DNA from: Bradyrhizobium sp. 1
GTDB taxonomy: Bacteria; Pseudomonadota; Alphaproteobacteria; Rhizobiales; Xanthobacteraceae
Direction: 5' to 3'
DNA: 64,000 nucleotides
NCBI RefSeq assembly: GCF_023073315.1
Contig: NZ_JADPJH010000034.1
Span: 330,143 to 394,142, forward strand
The translations under genes were made by a program, and so were the position numbers. Numbering within the stretch: position 1 is the stretch's first letter; every line of letters begins with the position of its first letter. This document shows, in pieces, positions 16,346-25,200 of this stretch. The notes under the pieces are model-generated. The model saw only the letters and a program-made list of their open reading frames with translations, was not told the origin of the DNA and made no database searches.

Positions 16346-18667
16346 CTACCAGCGGTAACGTAGCGTCGCAATCACGCTGCGGCGGAGGCCGTAATAGCAA
16401 CCGCTGTCCTGACAGACCTCTACGTAGGTCTTGTCAAAGATATTGCTGATGTTTGCGCTGGCGAGAAAGCCCTTGAATTGCGGTCCGATGCCCGCGAGAT
16501 CGTAGTGCACGGCGGCATCGAACAGAGTGGCGGCGGGAACGTCGAAAGTATTGAGCGAATTGCCGGGCGAGGCGCCGAGATAGCGGATCCCGCCTGACAT
16601 GCCGAAGCCGTCAAACGCGCCGCCATGAAACGTGTAGTCCGCCCACAGCGAGGCCGCGTGAACGGGTATGCCGGGAACGCGCTTGCCGAGGTTCGCCGTA
16701 TTCGACTCCGTATTGATGATCTCGGTGTAGGTGTAGGCACCGAGCATCGTGAGATTGCGACTGATCTCGCTCTTGCCTTCGAGCTCGATACCGCGCGCGC
16801 GTACCTTGCCGGTCTGCACATTGGCCCGCACGCCGCCAATGATGTGGGTCGGGTCCGGATCGGGCGTCAGCACGTTCTGCTGTTCGAGGTTGAAAGCCGC
16901 CAAGGTCAGAAGCGTCTTCGGATCGGGCTGGTACTTGACGCCGACCTCTTCCTGCTGGCCTCGCGTCGGCTTGAACGCCTGCGCGAAAAAGTCGGTGCCG
17001 AGCCGGGGCTGGAAGGATTCCGTGTACTGAACATAGGGCGCAACACCATTGTCGAACTTGTAGAGCAGCGCCGCGCGCTTGGTCAGGGCACCATCCGACT
17101 TCGGCGCAGTGATGCCGGTCAGCAGATTGTCGGTGTTGAGGTCCGCCTGGTCGTAGCGCAGGCCGAGCAACGCGACGAATCCGCCGAGCTTGATCTGGTC
17201 CTGGCCATAGAAGCCGACCTGCTCGAGCCTCTGGCGGTTGTTGGAGGTGACGGCCAGCGGCGGGATCGGCAGACCGTACACCGGATTGAAGGCGTTGATT
17301 GCAGGAACGCCCACGGTCGCACTGCGGCTAAGCGCGTTATCGACGGAGTTGCGGTAGTCGATTCCGAGCAAGGCGGTGTGTTCGAGCGGACCAGCCTTGA
17401 ACTTCAACTCGCCCTGGTTGTCGAGCGCAAGCGAGCGCAGCGTCTCATAGGTCGAAAAGGCGCCGCGCGGCAGGTTGAACGGGTTGGTCAATACGGTTGG
17501 AGAGACGACCGCGAAGTCCGTGGAGTTGTCCATGTAGCGCAGGTTCTGCCGCACCGTGAACAGGTTGTTGAAGCGGTGCTCGAACAGATAACCGATGGAT
17601 GCCACCGTGCGGTCGGTCTTGTCGAAGCCCGGCTCTCCCGAATAGAAGCCGGTCGGGATCTTCATCCCGCCGGCGACCGGAAACACCGTACCGTTGGCCG
17701 GCAGCAGGTTGAAGAAGCCGGCCTTGGGATCGCGCTGGTAGGTGCCGAGCACCGTAAGAGTGGTGTCGTTGTCTGGCCGCCACGTCAGCGACGGCGCGAT
17801 CGAGACGCGCTGATAGCTGGTGTGCTCCACCTGGCTGCCGACATCGAAGCCGGAGGCGGTGAAGCGGTAGAGGAACTCCCTGTTCTTGTCGACCGGCCCG
17901 GAGACGTCGACACCGGCCTGCGCACGGCCATAGCTGCCGGTGGAGACGAACATCTCGTGATACGGCTCGAGCGTCGGTCGCTTGGAGACGAGATCGACCA
18001 CGCCTCCGGGCGACGCCTGGCCATACAGCACCGAGGCTGGGCCATGCAGGATCTCGACACGCTCGAGATTGAAAGGCTCGACGATCGGATAGGCAAAGAT
18101 GCTCGCATTCATCAACCGCAGCGAATCGAGATACTGGTCGGCGAGAAAGCCGCGAATAAAGATTTGGTCGAAGCGCGCATCCGCTCCCTGCGCCTCGGCC
18201 CGCACGCCCGACGTATAGCGCACCGCCTGGGAGACGCTCTGCGCGCCCTGCGCCTGGATCTGGTCCTGCGTCACCACGGAGATCGCGAGCGGCGTCTCGA
18301 TCAGCGGCGTATCGGTCTTGGTGCCAGTGCCGCTGCGGGTGGCGACCATGCCATCGACATGGCCGAAAGCCGATTCCTTGCGGCCGGCACCGGTGCCAGC
18401 CCCGGCTGCGGCCGCCGCGGCGCTGGCGGCTGTATTCGCGCGGGCGGCGGCGCGCGCACGGGCGGCGCTGCGGCTGCGCGAGGATGATGCCGTGGTGCGC
18501 TTGCGAGCCTCGCTCGCCTCGACGACGATCGTGCCGAGTTCGGTACCCGCCCCGGCGGTGGACGCTGCAGTCGATGATTGAGCTGACGCCCCTCCAGTAG
18601 CAACGATCAAAACAACCGAACTGACGGCTCCCACGAACCGCCAGCGTCCCACTTCTAAAATGCCCAC
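16346..18667 (-). CDS. TonB-dependent siderophore receptor
   Basis: This outer-membrane receptor has a plug domain (TPLIETPLAISVVTQDQI, RGFLADQYLD, ERVEILHGPASVLYGQASPGG) and a beta-barrel ending in the aromatic strand LRYRW. It fits the ferrichrome/hydroxamate siderophore group. I prefer the GTG at 18667, which has GGGGA upstream and is followed at once by a signal-peptide-like stretch (VGAVSSVVLIVATGGASA). The frame also opens at the ATG at 18760 without a good ribosome site, giving 804 residues. An Ala/Arg-rich low-complexity linker (about residues 55-95) precedes the plug. It is the first gene of the iron operon. Confidence 0.9.
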   Translation of the reverse strand: MGILEVGRWRFVGAVSSVVLIVATGGASAQSSTAASTAGAGTELGTIVVEASEARKRTTASSSRSRSAARARAAARANTAASAAAAAAGAGTGAGRKESAFGHVDGMVATRSGTGTKTDTPLIETPLAISVVTQDQIQAQGAQSVSQAVRYTSGVRAEAQGADARFDQIFIRGFLADQYLDSLRLMNASIFAYPIVEPFNLERVEILHGPASVLYGQASPGGVVDLVSKRPTLEPYHEMFVSTGSYGRAQAGVDVSGPVDKNREFLYRFTASGFDVGSQVEHTSYQRVSIAPSLTWRPDNDTTLTVLGTYQRDPKAGFFNLLPANGTVFPVAGGMKIPTGFYSGEPGFDKTDRTVASIGYLFEHRFNNLFTVRQNLRYMDNSTDFAVVSPTVLTNPFNLPRGAFSTYETLRSLALDNQGELKFKAGPLEHTALLGIDYRNSVDNALSRSATVGVPAINAFNPVYGLPIPPLAVTSNNRQRLEQVGFYGQDQIKLGGFVALLGLRYDQADLNTDNLLTGITAPKSDGALTKRAALLYKFDNGVAPYVQYTESFQPRLGTDFFAQAFKPTRGQQEEVGVKYQPDPKTLLTLAAFNLEQQNVLTPDPDPTHIIGGVRANVQTGKVRARGIELEGKSEISRNLTMLGAYTYTEIINTESNTANLGKRVPGIPVHAASLWADYTFHGGAFDGFGMSGGIRYLGASPGNSLNTFDVPAATLFDAAVHYDLAGIGPQFKGFLASANISNIFDKTYVEVCQDSGCYYGLRRSVIATLRYRW

Positions 18668-19056
18668 CGCAACTTCCCCAACTTCCCACGGCTGCAGATC
18701 GGTGCAGCCGTGCAGGGAATTACCGCAGCGGTTCAACGTTGCGGGCTGGAAGCTCTCCATTCTAGAGGTTTACTATTTCCAAACTACAGACGCGCTGCAG
18801 TCACGCGCAGAATGATGCAACAATCGACCGCGACCGGTGGCGGAGCGCCGATTCGCGAGGGCCGCCACGCGCTCACGATCTTTCCAGAGGTTGCGTCACC
18901 GGACGCGTACACGGAACTCTGCCAGCGTGTCGGCGTACCAACGCGCAATTTTTCATCACCTGGAGCGAATTGGGCCCTTCTCACGCAAACGCTACTCGGA
19001 TAGGCAGGCGGTTGCCGGTAAAAGCATCACCCTGATTCCCAAACCTATTTTACTCA
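18668..19056. other. Divergent non-coding region between the TonB receptor and opgC-like gene
   Basis: I see no gene here. The AT-rich stretch TCTAGAGGTTTACTATTTCCAAA (about 18761-18783) could be an iron-responsive operator or promoter for the receptor, but it does not form a clean Irr or Fur palindrome. The opgC-like gene has a weak ribosome site and may start from an AT-rich patch near 19040. Confidence 0.4.
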
Positions 19057-20199
19057 ATGAAACCGTCCGTCAAGGCGAACCTCGCCGCATTTCATCCCGA
19101 CGCCAGGCTGTATTTGACGCTCGGCATTGCCAATTGGTCGGTGTTCGTCGACCACATCCCGAACAACGTCGTCAATTTGCTGACGCTGCGCAATTTTGGC
19201 TTCAGCGGCGCGGCCGATTTGTTCGTGTTCGTGGTGGGCTATGGCGTCGCCATCATCCACGGCAGGATGGCGCTGGAGCGCGGCTACGTCGTCGCGGCGA
19301 CGCGGATCTTCCGCCGGGTCTGGCGACTCTACGCCGCCTATGTCGTGCTGTTCGTGATCTATATCGACACCATCGCCTATGTCGCCTCGCAGTCGATGGC
19401 GCCGGAGATCATTCAGGAATACAATATCTCGGGGATTCTCGAGCACCCGCTGCGCATCCTGGTCCAGGGATTGGTGCTCCAGGAAGAACCGCTCAACCTC
19501 GACCTGCTGCAACTGATGATCCCGCTGATGGCGTTCTTCCCATTCGCACTGTGGGGTCTGCTGCGGAATCCGAACCTGACGCTGGCGATTTCGATCGCGC
19601 TGTATCTCGCCGCGCGGTGGTTCGGCTGGAATTTTCACGCCTACCCCGACCAGGAATGGACGTTCAATCCGTTCTGCTGGCAGATGCTGATGGTGCTCGG
19701 CGGCTGGTTCGCCGTGACAGGCGCACCCGGGCGCAAGCTGCACGGGATGTCCTGGCTGCGGATCGTCGCGGGCGCCTATCTCGTCTTCGCGATGGCCATC
19801 ACCCTGATGCGGCATTCGCCGGCGCTGTCTCCTTACCTGCCGGATGTCGTCCTCAACGGCATCGCGCCGACCGACAAGGAAAACCTCGCGCCCTATCGCG
19901 TGATCCATTTCCTCGCGCTCGCCTTCCTCGCGACCCATTTCATTCCGGCCGATCACCCCGGCCTGAAATTGCGGCCGCTTCATGCGGTGATCACATGCGG
20001 CGAGGAATGGCTCGCGGTGTTTTGCGTCGCCGTATTCCTGTCCCTTGCCGGCCATCTCATCCTGATCACCGGGGCGAACCTGGTGGTGATGCAGATCGCG
20101 GTGAGCCTCGCCGGCTTCGCGGCGATGACGGCGGTGGCCTATTACATCGCCTGGTCGAAGCGGCAGGACCTGCCTGCGGCGCTGCGGCAGCAGGCCTAG
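19057..20199 (+). CDS. opgC: OpgC-family membrane protein
   Basis: This 380-residue protein has about ten membrane helices. The start DARLYLTLGIANWSVFVDHIPNNVVNLLTLRNFGF (shown as two adjacent segments: DARLYLTLGIANWSVF and VDHIPNNVVNLLT) and the FSGAADLFVFVVGY motif are hallmarks of OpgC, which succinylates osmoregulated periplasmic glucans. Family members resemble acyltransferase-3 proteins. No opgG/H genes are adjacent, so glucan synthesis must lie elsewhere. A hairpin follows the stop. Confidence 0.85.
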   Translation: MKPSVKANLAAFHPDARLYLTLGIANWSVFVDHIPNNVVNLLTLRNFGFSGAADLFVFVVGYGVAIIHGRMALERGYVVAATRIFRRVWRLYAAYVVLFVIYIDTIAYVASQSMAPEIIQEYNISGILEHPLRILVQGLVLQEEPLNLDLLQLMIPLMAFFPFALWGLLRNPNLTLAISIALYLAARWFGWNFHAYPDQEWTFNPFCWQMLMVLGGWFAVTGAPGRKLHGMSWLRIVAGAYLVFAMAITLMRHSPALSPYLPDVVLNGIAPTDKENLAPYRVIHFLALAFLATHFIPADHPGLKLRPLHAVITCGEEWLAVFCVAVFLSLAGHLILITGANLVVMQIAVSLAGFAAMTAVAYYIAWSKRQDLPAALRQQA

Positions 20200-20231
20200 C
20201 TAGCCAAATAATCGTGCGATTCTGCTAGGCC
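20193..20231 (+). terminator. Composite hairpin after opgC
   Basis: GGCCTAGC (20193-20200) pairs with GCTAGGCC (20224-20231), and the loop contains a smaller hairpin, AATCG-TG-CGATT. There is no T-run, so classical termination is doubtful; it may be a 3'-end stabiliser. Confidence 0.35.
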
Positions 20232-20280
20232 GAAAGCCGTGGCTGCGCTATGCCGAATGGCTTTGCGTGAGGAGACCGGC

Positions 20281-20895
20281 GTGGCGATGGCTAAGAGCGG
20301 GGGTGACGAGGCTGACAGCGCACCCAAGCGCGGTCGGCCGCGGTCGATCGAGACCACCAACGCCATTCTCGAAAGCGCCTATGCGCTGATGGCTGCCACG
20401 GGTCTCGCCACCACAACCATCGACGCCGTCGCGCGCCACTCCAGCGTCTCCAAGATGACGATCTACAAATGGTGGCCGTCGCGCGAAGCGCTGCTGATCG
20501 ACGCCTTCCTTGATCACGCGGCGCAAATGCTGCCGCTGCCGCCGGTGAGTTCCGGAACGCCAGCCGCGCGCGCGCGCCGCCATGCCGCGGCCTATGCCGA
20601 GGCGCTTCAGGGCGAGTTCGGCAAGGTGCAGCTCGCCGTCATCTCCGAATGCATCTCGAAGACCGGCTCGGCGGAGCTGTTCTACGCGCGCTATCTGCAA
20701 TTCCGCCGCGATGCGCTGGTCGAGATGATCGCCGCGGGCCAGACCGACGGCAGTGTTCTGGCCGACGGGGCGCCTGAAGATCTCTACGACGCGATCTATG
20801 GCAGCCTGTTCTACCGCTACGTGTTCGGCATCGCGCCGATCACGCCGGCCTATGCGCGCAATCTGGTCGACATGGTCTTGCGGCCGAAGGATTAA
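20281..20895 (+). CDS. TetR/AcrR family transcriptional regulator
   Basis: This 204-residue protein starts at the GTG at 20281, six bases after AGGAG; an ATG at 20287 and longer starts are possible. It has an N-terminal basic stretch (PKRGRPRS) and a TetR helix-turn-helix with TTTIDAVARHSSVSKMTIYKWW (two parts: TTTIDAVARHSSVSK and MTIYKWW). The C-terminal part resembles the TetR_C_11-type ligand domain (LQFRRDALVEMIAAGQ). It is convergent with the histidine kinase and 81 bases downstream of opgC. The target is unknown; opgC itself is a candidate. Confidence 0.88.
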   Translation: MAMAKSGGDEADSAPKRGRPRSIETTNAILESAYALMAATGLATTTIDAVARHSSVSKMTIYKWWPSREALLIDAFLDHAAQMLPLPPVSSGTPAARARRHAAAYAEALQGEFGKVQLAVISECISKTGSAELFYARYLQFRRDALVEMIAAGQTDGSVLADGAPEDLYDAIYGSLFYRYVFGIAPITPAYARNLVDMVLRPKD

Positions 20896-20903
20896 CCAAG
20901 CGG

Positions 20904-22592
20904 CTATCGTGCAGGCCGCACCGGCGCAGAGAGCTTGTCGGTGCGATCGCGCTCGGTCATGTCGACCACGGTTACCATCGGCGCGGTCAGCTCATAGACG
21001 TAGGAGACGTCGGTGAAGTAGCGCTTGGCGGTACCGCCGAGCGCCTCGGGCGCGACACGGTCGAGCAGGATCAGGCCGAAATCGGAATCGGGACGGCGCG
21101 TCGCCTCGCTGGTGTTGAACTCCTCCCAGCGGAAATGGAAGACCTCATCGGTCCCCTCGCCCGTCACCGTCCAGTTCGCGGTGATGTGCGGATGCTTGCC
21201 GACCAGCGACAGGCCCTCGTCGGAGTGCGAAGCGAGCTCGAAGAACAGCAGCGACAGGCTCTGCGCCGCGCGCGCGCTGACCGCGATATCAGGACCCGTG
21301 ACGGCGATGCGGTCGGCGTGCGGAATGGCGCGCGCTTCGAACAGGCCCTTCAGCTTGACGCCCTGCCACTGGCTCTCGCTGAGCAGCGAGACCACGTTGG
21401 ACATGGCGTGGATGCGGCCGATCAGCAGCTCGCGCGCGCCATCGATATCGGCGCCATGGCGCAGCGTGCGCGTCACGATCGACTGGATCACCGCCAGGAT
21501 GTTCTTGACCCGGTGGTTGAGCTCGTCGATCACGGCGGTCAGCCGGCGCTCGAAGCCGATCCGCACCTGGATCTCGCGGCTGAGCCTCAAGTTGTTGTAG
21601 GCGACATAGCCAAACAGGCCGCACACCATCGCGGTGATCGCAAAGCCGATCGCAGCCACGATGATCGCGGTCTGCTCCGCGCGCCGTGCCGAATTGGTCT
21701 TGGCGTAATAGCCGAGCTGCCAGTCACGCCCGCCGAAGCTCACGGTGCGCGTCGCCGATGGCGCCGGGCCATCCGCGCTCATGCGCGTGGAGACCACGCC
21801 CTGGTCGTTGGCGACGAGCTCGCCGCCATCCTTGCGCGGATCCCTGAGCGCGACCGAGAACAACGACATGTCGTCGTTGGTCAGCATCAGCGAAGCAAGC
21901 TCGTAGGAAAACGTGATGAAGCCGACAGGCTCCGTCGCGCCCTCGGGAATGACGGGGGCCGCGACGATGATGCCAACCGCCCCGTTTGCGCGCAGGAGTG
22001 GCACCGGGTCAGAGGCGACAGACCTCTTCTCGATCCGGGCCCGGGCGAGCATCGCGCTGCGGACCGGGTCCTGGTCGTAGCTGCGGCCGGGCAGCGCCTT
22101 GGTCTCGTCGCTGCGCGGCTCGAGGTCCATCAGCACGTCGATCGGCTGAGTGAGGCTTGCAGGGGCGATCGGCCTGTCGCCGTAGTCGCGAATCTCGGGC
22201 TTCGGGAAGCCGGCGGCCGCGATCGCCGCCTGCGCCGCAGCGAGCTCGTTCGGCTGGAGCCGGGCGACCCAGCCGGCCACCACGAAATCGGTCTTGAAGG
22301 CGTAGATCGCTGAGCGCAGCGGCTCCAGCATGTTGGGCTTGAGCACCGACGGCGCACGGAACAGGCCTGAGGCGACACGCGCAAGCAACTCGCGCTCGGT
22401 GAGCCGGTCCTGGACCAGGCTCGCATGGACGTCGATCGCGCGCGCCAGCGCGATCCGGTCCAGCGCCAGCTCCTGGTCGTGGACACGATAGGCCGCCAGC
22501 CCGGAGAGCAAGACCCCGAGCAGAGCGATGAAACCGATGATGAAACCCAGCCGGACCACGCGACTACTCAGGCGGAAGCAGGAGGTCGGCAA
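20904..22592 (-). CDS. CHASE-domain HWE-type histidine kinase with degenerate ATPase domain
   Basis: This 562-residue sensor has TM1 at about 11-33, a CHASE periplasmic domain (about 70-270, with PNELAAAQ and VGFITFSYELASLM), TM2 at about 308-330, and an HWE/HisKA_2 dimerisation helix with phospho-acceptor His360 in ELNHRVKN. The ATP-binding domain is unusual: the N-box, normally ELATNAxKYG, reads ELASHSDEGLSL, so the Mg2+-binding Asn is His456, and the glycine-rich G boxes are poor (DFGLILLD). It may have lost kinase activity or act as a scaffold. It follows ureG on the same strand after a 278-base gap. Confidence 0.85.
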   Translation of the reverse strand: MPTSCFRLSSRVVRLGFIIGFIALLGVLLSGLAAYRVHDQELALDRIALARAIDVHASLVQDRLTERELLARVASGLFRAPSVLKPNMLEPLRSAIYAFKTDFVVAGWVARLQPNELAAAQAAIAAAGFPKPEIRDYGDRPIAPASLTQPIDVLMDLEPRSDETKALPGRSYDQDPVRSAMLARARIEKRSVASDPVPLLRANGAVGIIVAAPVIPEGATEPVGFITFSYELASLMLTNDDMSLFSVALRDPRKDGGELVANDQGVVSTRMSADGPAPSATRTVSFGGRDWQLGYYAKTNSARRAEQTAIIVAAIGFAITAMVCGLFGYVAYNNLRLSREIQVRIGFERRLTAVIDELNHRVKNILAVIQSIVTRTLRHGADIDGARELLIGRIHAMSNVVSLLSESQWQGVKLKGLFEARAIPHADRIAVTGPDIAVSARAAQSLSLLFFELASHSDEGLSLVGKHPHITANWTVTGEGTDEVFHFRWEEFNTSEATRRPDSDFGLILLDRVAPEALGGTAKRYFTDVSYVYELTAPMVTVVDMTERDRTDKLSAPVRPAR

Positions 22593-22870
22593 TAAACACG
22601 GAGCATATGAACGCCGCTCGAACGGCCATGTGCCGAAACAGGGTGGACCCCAGTGGCGGAGATAATGAAGGAGGAGGCATCGGTACGCAACTTGGGTCGC
22701 CTGAAAAGCTTAATCTGCCCGGCCGATCGTCCGGCCAAATTGACTTACAAGGCGGATTTGCCCCGGGGCGCCGAAAGTAGTTAATCGCCATGTCCGAAAT
22801 TTGTTCCGCTGGTGCCGGTACGGCCCCGGGCGTTAACGGCAAGAACGCCTGCGCCAAGTCGTCGCGTCGA

Positions 22871-23494
22871 TCAGCCCGCCCGTTTCAGGCCGCCTTTCGC
22901 CTCGATGAAGCCGACGATGCGGTCGAGCCCGTCGCTCTTCTTCAGGTTGGTCATGACGAAAGGGCGCTCGCCGCGCATGCGCCTGGCGTCCGTCTCCATC
23001 TTTTCGAGGGATGCGCCGACATGGGGCGCGAGATCGATCTTGTTGATGACGAGGAGGTCGGAGCGGGTGATGCCGGGGCCGCCCTTGGACGGGATCTTGT
23101 CGCCGGCGGCGACGTCGATCACGTAGATGGTGAGGTCGGCCAGCTCCGGGGAAAAAGTGGCAGCGAGATTATCGCCGCCGGATTCGATCAGCACGAGGTC
23201 GAGCCCGGGGAATTTCGCACGCATGTCCGCAACCGCCGCGAGATTCATCGAGGCATCCTCGCGGATCGCGGTGTGCGGGCAGCCGCCGGTCTCGACGCCG
23301 GCGATGCGGTCCGGCGTCAGCGAGCCCGAGCGCACCAGAAACTCCGCATCCCATTTGGTGTAGATGTCGTTGGTGATCGCGGCGATGTCGTAGCGCTCGC
23401 GCATGGTCTTGCAGAGCAGGTCCATCAGCGCGGTCTTGCCCGATCCGACGGGGCCGCCGATACCGACACGCAAGGGGCCGTGAGATTTCGACAT
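22871..23494 (-). CDS. ureG: Urease accessory GTPase UreG
   Basis: UreG is the SIMIBI-class GTPase that delivers nickel to apo-urease with UreF, UreD and UreE. The P-loop GGPVGSGKT is near the N-terminus, followed by the metal-site motif GGCPHTAIRED (CPH) and the guanine-specificity motif NKIDLAP. I chose the ATG at 23494, which has AAGAGAGAG upstream and gives 207 residues, the family size. It is the last gene of the urea operon, 39 bases after ureF. Confidence 0.96.
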   Translation of the reverse strand: MSKSHGPLRVGIGGPVGSGKTALMDLLCKTMRERYDIAAITNDIYTKWDAEFLVRSGSLTPDRIAGVETGGCPHTAIREDASMNLAAVADMRAKFPGLDLVLIESGGDNLAATFSPELADLTIYVIDVAAGDKIPSKGGPGITRSDLLVINKIDLAPHVGASLEKMETDARRMRGERPFVMTNLKKSDGLDRIVGFIEAKGGLKRAG

Positions 23495-23533
23495 TTGGCT
23501 TGCTCTCTCTTGATCAGTTAGAGGCCGCACCGC

Positions 23534-24256
23534 TCACGAGCGGAACAGCCGGGTATATTGCGTCTCGTGCCGCAGGCTGGCGAGATCGGCGCGAAAGGTC
23601 GCGCTGCCGAGATCGTCCAATGTCGCATTCAGCGCACGATTGGCGGTCGCGGCAACGGCGCTCTCCAGTTTCACCAGCACGCGCTGGCTGTCGGTCTGAC
23701 CGAGCGGAACGAGCCGGCTTGCCGCCGAGATCCAGTTCGAGACCAGCGCATGCAGGAAGGCGTGCAGCGTCGGCGCCAGCGGTACGCCGTGCATCGCCGC
23801 AACGACGCCGACGGCGACGGGATAAACCAGTGGCGTGCGGCATGCCGCGACCATGGCGTCCAGTCCGTCGGCATCCCACGCGGCGCGGGAGATTTCGATG
23901 AAGGCGCGCCCCTGCGAGGTGGTCTCGAGCTGCCGCTCGCGCGACGGCACGAAGGCGGCGGCGAGTTCCGCGACCTCGCTCAAGGTGGCGTCTTCGCCGG
24001 CTTCAGCGGCACGGTAAGCATGGACCAGAAACGTCGCATCGCAAAAGCCCGAGCCGTCACCGAGCATCGCGTCGAGCCAGTCGGCCAGCGTCGCGACGTC
24101 GGTGACGTCGCCCGCCTCGACCGCCCATTCGATGCCGCTGGAATAGGAGAAGCCACCGACGGGGAACGCCGGCGACAGCCATGTCATCAACCGATACAGC
24201 GCCGCTGCCTCGCGCTCGGCGAGGTCGCAGGCCGCGACCGGCTCATTTGTGGTCAT
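23534..24256 (-). CDS. ureF: Urease accessory protein UreF
   Basis: UreF works with UreD and UreG in nickel insertion. The start at 24256 (MTTNEPVAACDLAERE) leads into the family block LMTWLSPAFPVGGFSYSSGIE and later QGRAFIEISRAAW. It is 240 residues. The first 14 bases overlap the end of ureE, inside the codons for its histidine tail, so translation of the two is probably coupled. The same frame stays open far upstream only because the ureE His codons read as Met/Thr-rich sequence in this frame; those upstream ATGs are not real starts. Confidence 0.94.
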   Translation of the reverse strand: MTTNEPVAACDLAEREAAALYRLMTWLSPAFPVGGFSYSSGIEWAVEAGDVTDVATLADWLDAMLGDGSGFCDATFLVHAYRAAEAGEDATLSEVAELAAAFVPSRERQLETTSQGRAFIEISRAAWDADGLDAMVAACRTPLVYPVAVGVVAAMHGVPLAPTLHAFLHALVSNWISAASRLVPLGQTDSQRVLVKLESAVAATANRALNATLDDLGSATFRADLASLRHETQYTRLFRS

Positions 24257-24869
24257 GAGCATGCTTGTCGCCGTGGCGATGGTCGGGGTGGTCGCAATGC
24301 TCATCGTGGTGATCGTGGCCATGGCCATGCGCGGCGTGATCGTGCGCGTGGTGGTCATGGCCGTGATGATCATGGTGATCGTGACCATGATGGCCGTGAT
24401 CATGGTGCGCATGGTCGTCGTGGCCATGTGCGTGACCGGCATCCGCATAGGCGCCACCTTCGGGATCGAACGGCGCCTCGATCTCGACCACGCGGGCACC
24501 GAGGCCCTTCACCATGGCCTCGATGACGTGGTCGCGGCGGATGCGCAAGGCCTTGGCCATGATCTGCGTCGGCAGATGACGGTTGCCGAGATGCCAGCCG
24601 ACGCGGATGAGATGGTGCGGATCGTGGCCGCGAATCTCGAGCAGCGGCTCGGGTGCCGCCACCACTTCGACCAGCCGACCGTCCTCCAGCACCAGCGCAT
24701 CACCGCCGCGCAGCGCGACAGCGTTTTCCAGGTCGAGCAGGAATTCGAGACCCCGCGTCCCCGTCATCGCCATGCGGCGGCGGTGCCGATCGTCGAAATC
24801 GAGCACGACCGTATCCGCCGGCGTTTCCGTGAAACGGTACTGTCCCCTAACCTGCGTCGCCCGGATCAT
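24243..24869 (-). CDS. ureE: Urease accessory protein UreE with long histidine-rich tail
   Basis: UreE is the nickel metallochaperone for urease. The start at 24869 (MIRATQVRGQ) is well spaced from GAGGA; an ATG at 24875 is too close to it. The N-terminal and metal-binding domains are normal (VGWHLGNRHLPTQI, LRIRRDHVIEAM, then a Gly-Ala linker). The last roughly 64 residues contain about 30 histidines alternating with Asp and Gly (GHDDHAHHDHGHHG and so on), a tail for nickel binding or storage. The repeated CAT/CAC-GAC codons make this a low-complexity DNA stretch (24243-24440), prone to length change. Confidence 0.95.
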   Translation of the reverse strand: MIRATQVRGQYRFTETPADTVVLDFDDRHRRRMAMTGTRGLEFLLDLENAVALRGGDALVLEDGRLVEVVAAPEPLLEIRGHDPHHLIRVGWHLGNRHLPTQIMAKALRIRRDHVIEAMVKGLGARVVEIEAPFDPEGGAYADAGHAHGHDDHAHHDHGHHGHDHHDHHGHDHHAHDHAAHGHGHDHHDEHCDHPDHRHGDKHAHDHK

Positions 24870-24879
24870 CGCCATGTCC

Positions 24880-25179
24880 TCAGAGCTTCTCGACCTTGCC
24901 GTCGCTGATGATCTCGATCACCGTCGGCGCCGACTTCATCTGCGCGGAATATTCCCGCCACACTTTCATGTGCGGCGCCCGACCGTGGGCGTTGAGGTCT
25001 TCACGCGTCTCCCAACGCTCGACCACGACGTACTGGTTGGGGTTGTTGACGCTGACATTGCCGTCATAGGAGAGGCAGCCCTTCTCCTTGAGCGTGTCGA
25101 CGGTGCAGGCCTTGTGCCCCTTGATGAAGTCGTCCTTGTTCTCCGGCTTCATGGGCGTGGTGGCGATGACATAGATCAT
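24880..25179 (-). CDS. ABM-fold protein (putative quinol monooxygenase), second copy
   Basis: This 99-residue protein has the antibiotic-biosynthesis-monooxygenase ferredoxin-like fold: a first strand MIYVIATTPMKP, a helix, GCLSYDGNVSVNNPNQYVVVERWE, and a helix with PHMKVWREY. It is a paralogue of the gene just upstream. Members oxidise small quinols or degrade haem; no substrate can be read from the sequence. It lies inside the urease operon, 4 bases before ureE's first possible start codon. A role in urease biogenesis is not known. Confidence 0.8.
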   Translation of the reverse strand: MIYVIATTPMKPENKDDFIKGHKACTVDTLKEKGCLSYDGNVSVNNPNQYVVVERWETREDLNAHGRAPHMKVWREYSAQMKSAPTVIEIISDGKVEKL

Positions 25180-25200
25180 GGGTTAGTCCTGTTGTTCTTG

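Noticed and set aside
16625..18487. A 620-residue open frame antisense to the TonB receptor
   Set aside because: Same cause; no recognisable motifs, while the opposite strand encodes an intact receptor.
18760..18783. Possible Irr/Fur box upstream of the TonB receptor
   Set aside because: The bases are AT-rich with TCTAGA, but no symmetric iron-box palindrome can be drawn.
24249..24499. Met/Val-rich or Met/Thr-rich frames across the ureE tail on both strands
   Set aside because: They are translations of the repetitive His/Asp codons in other frames.
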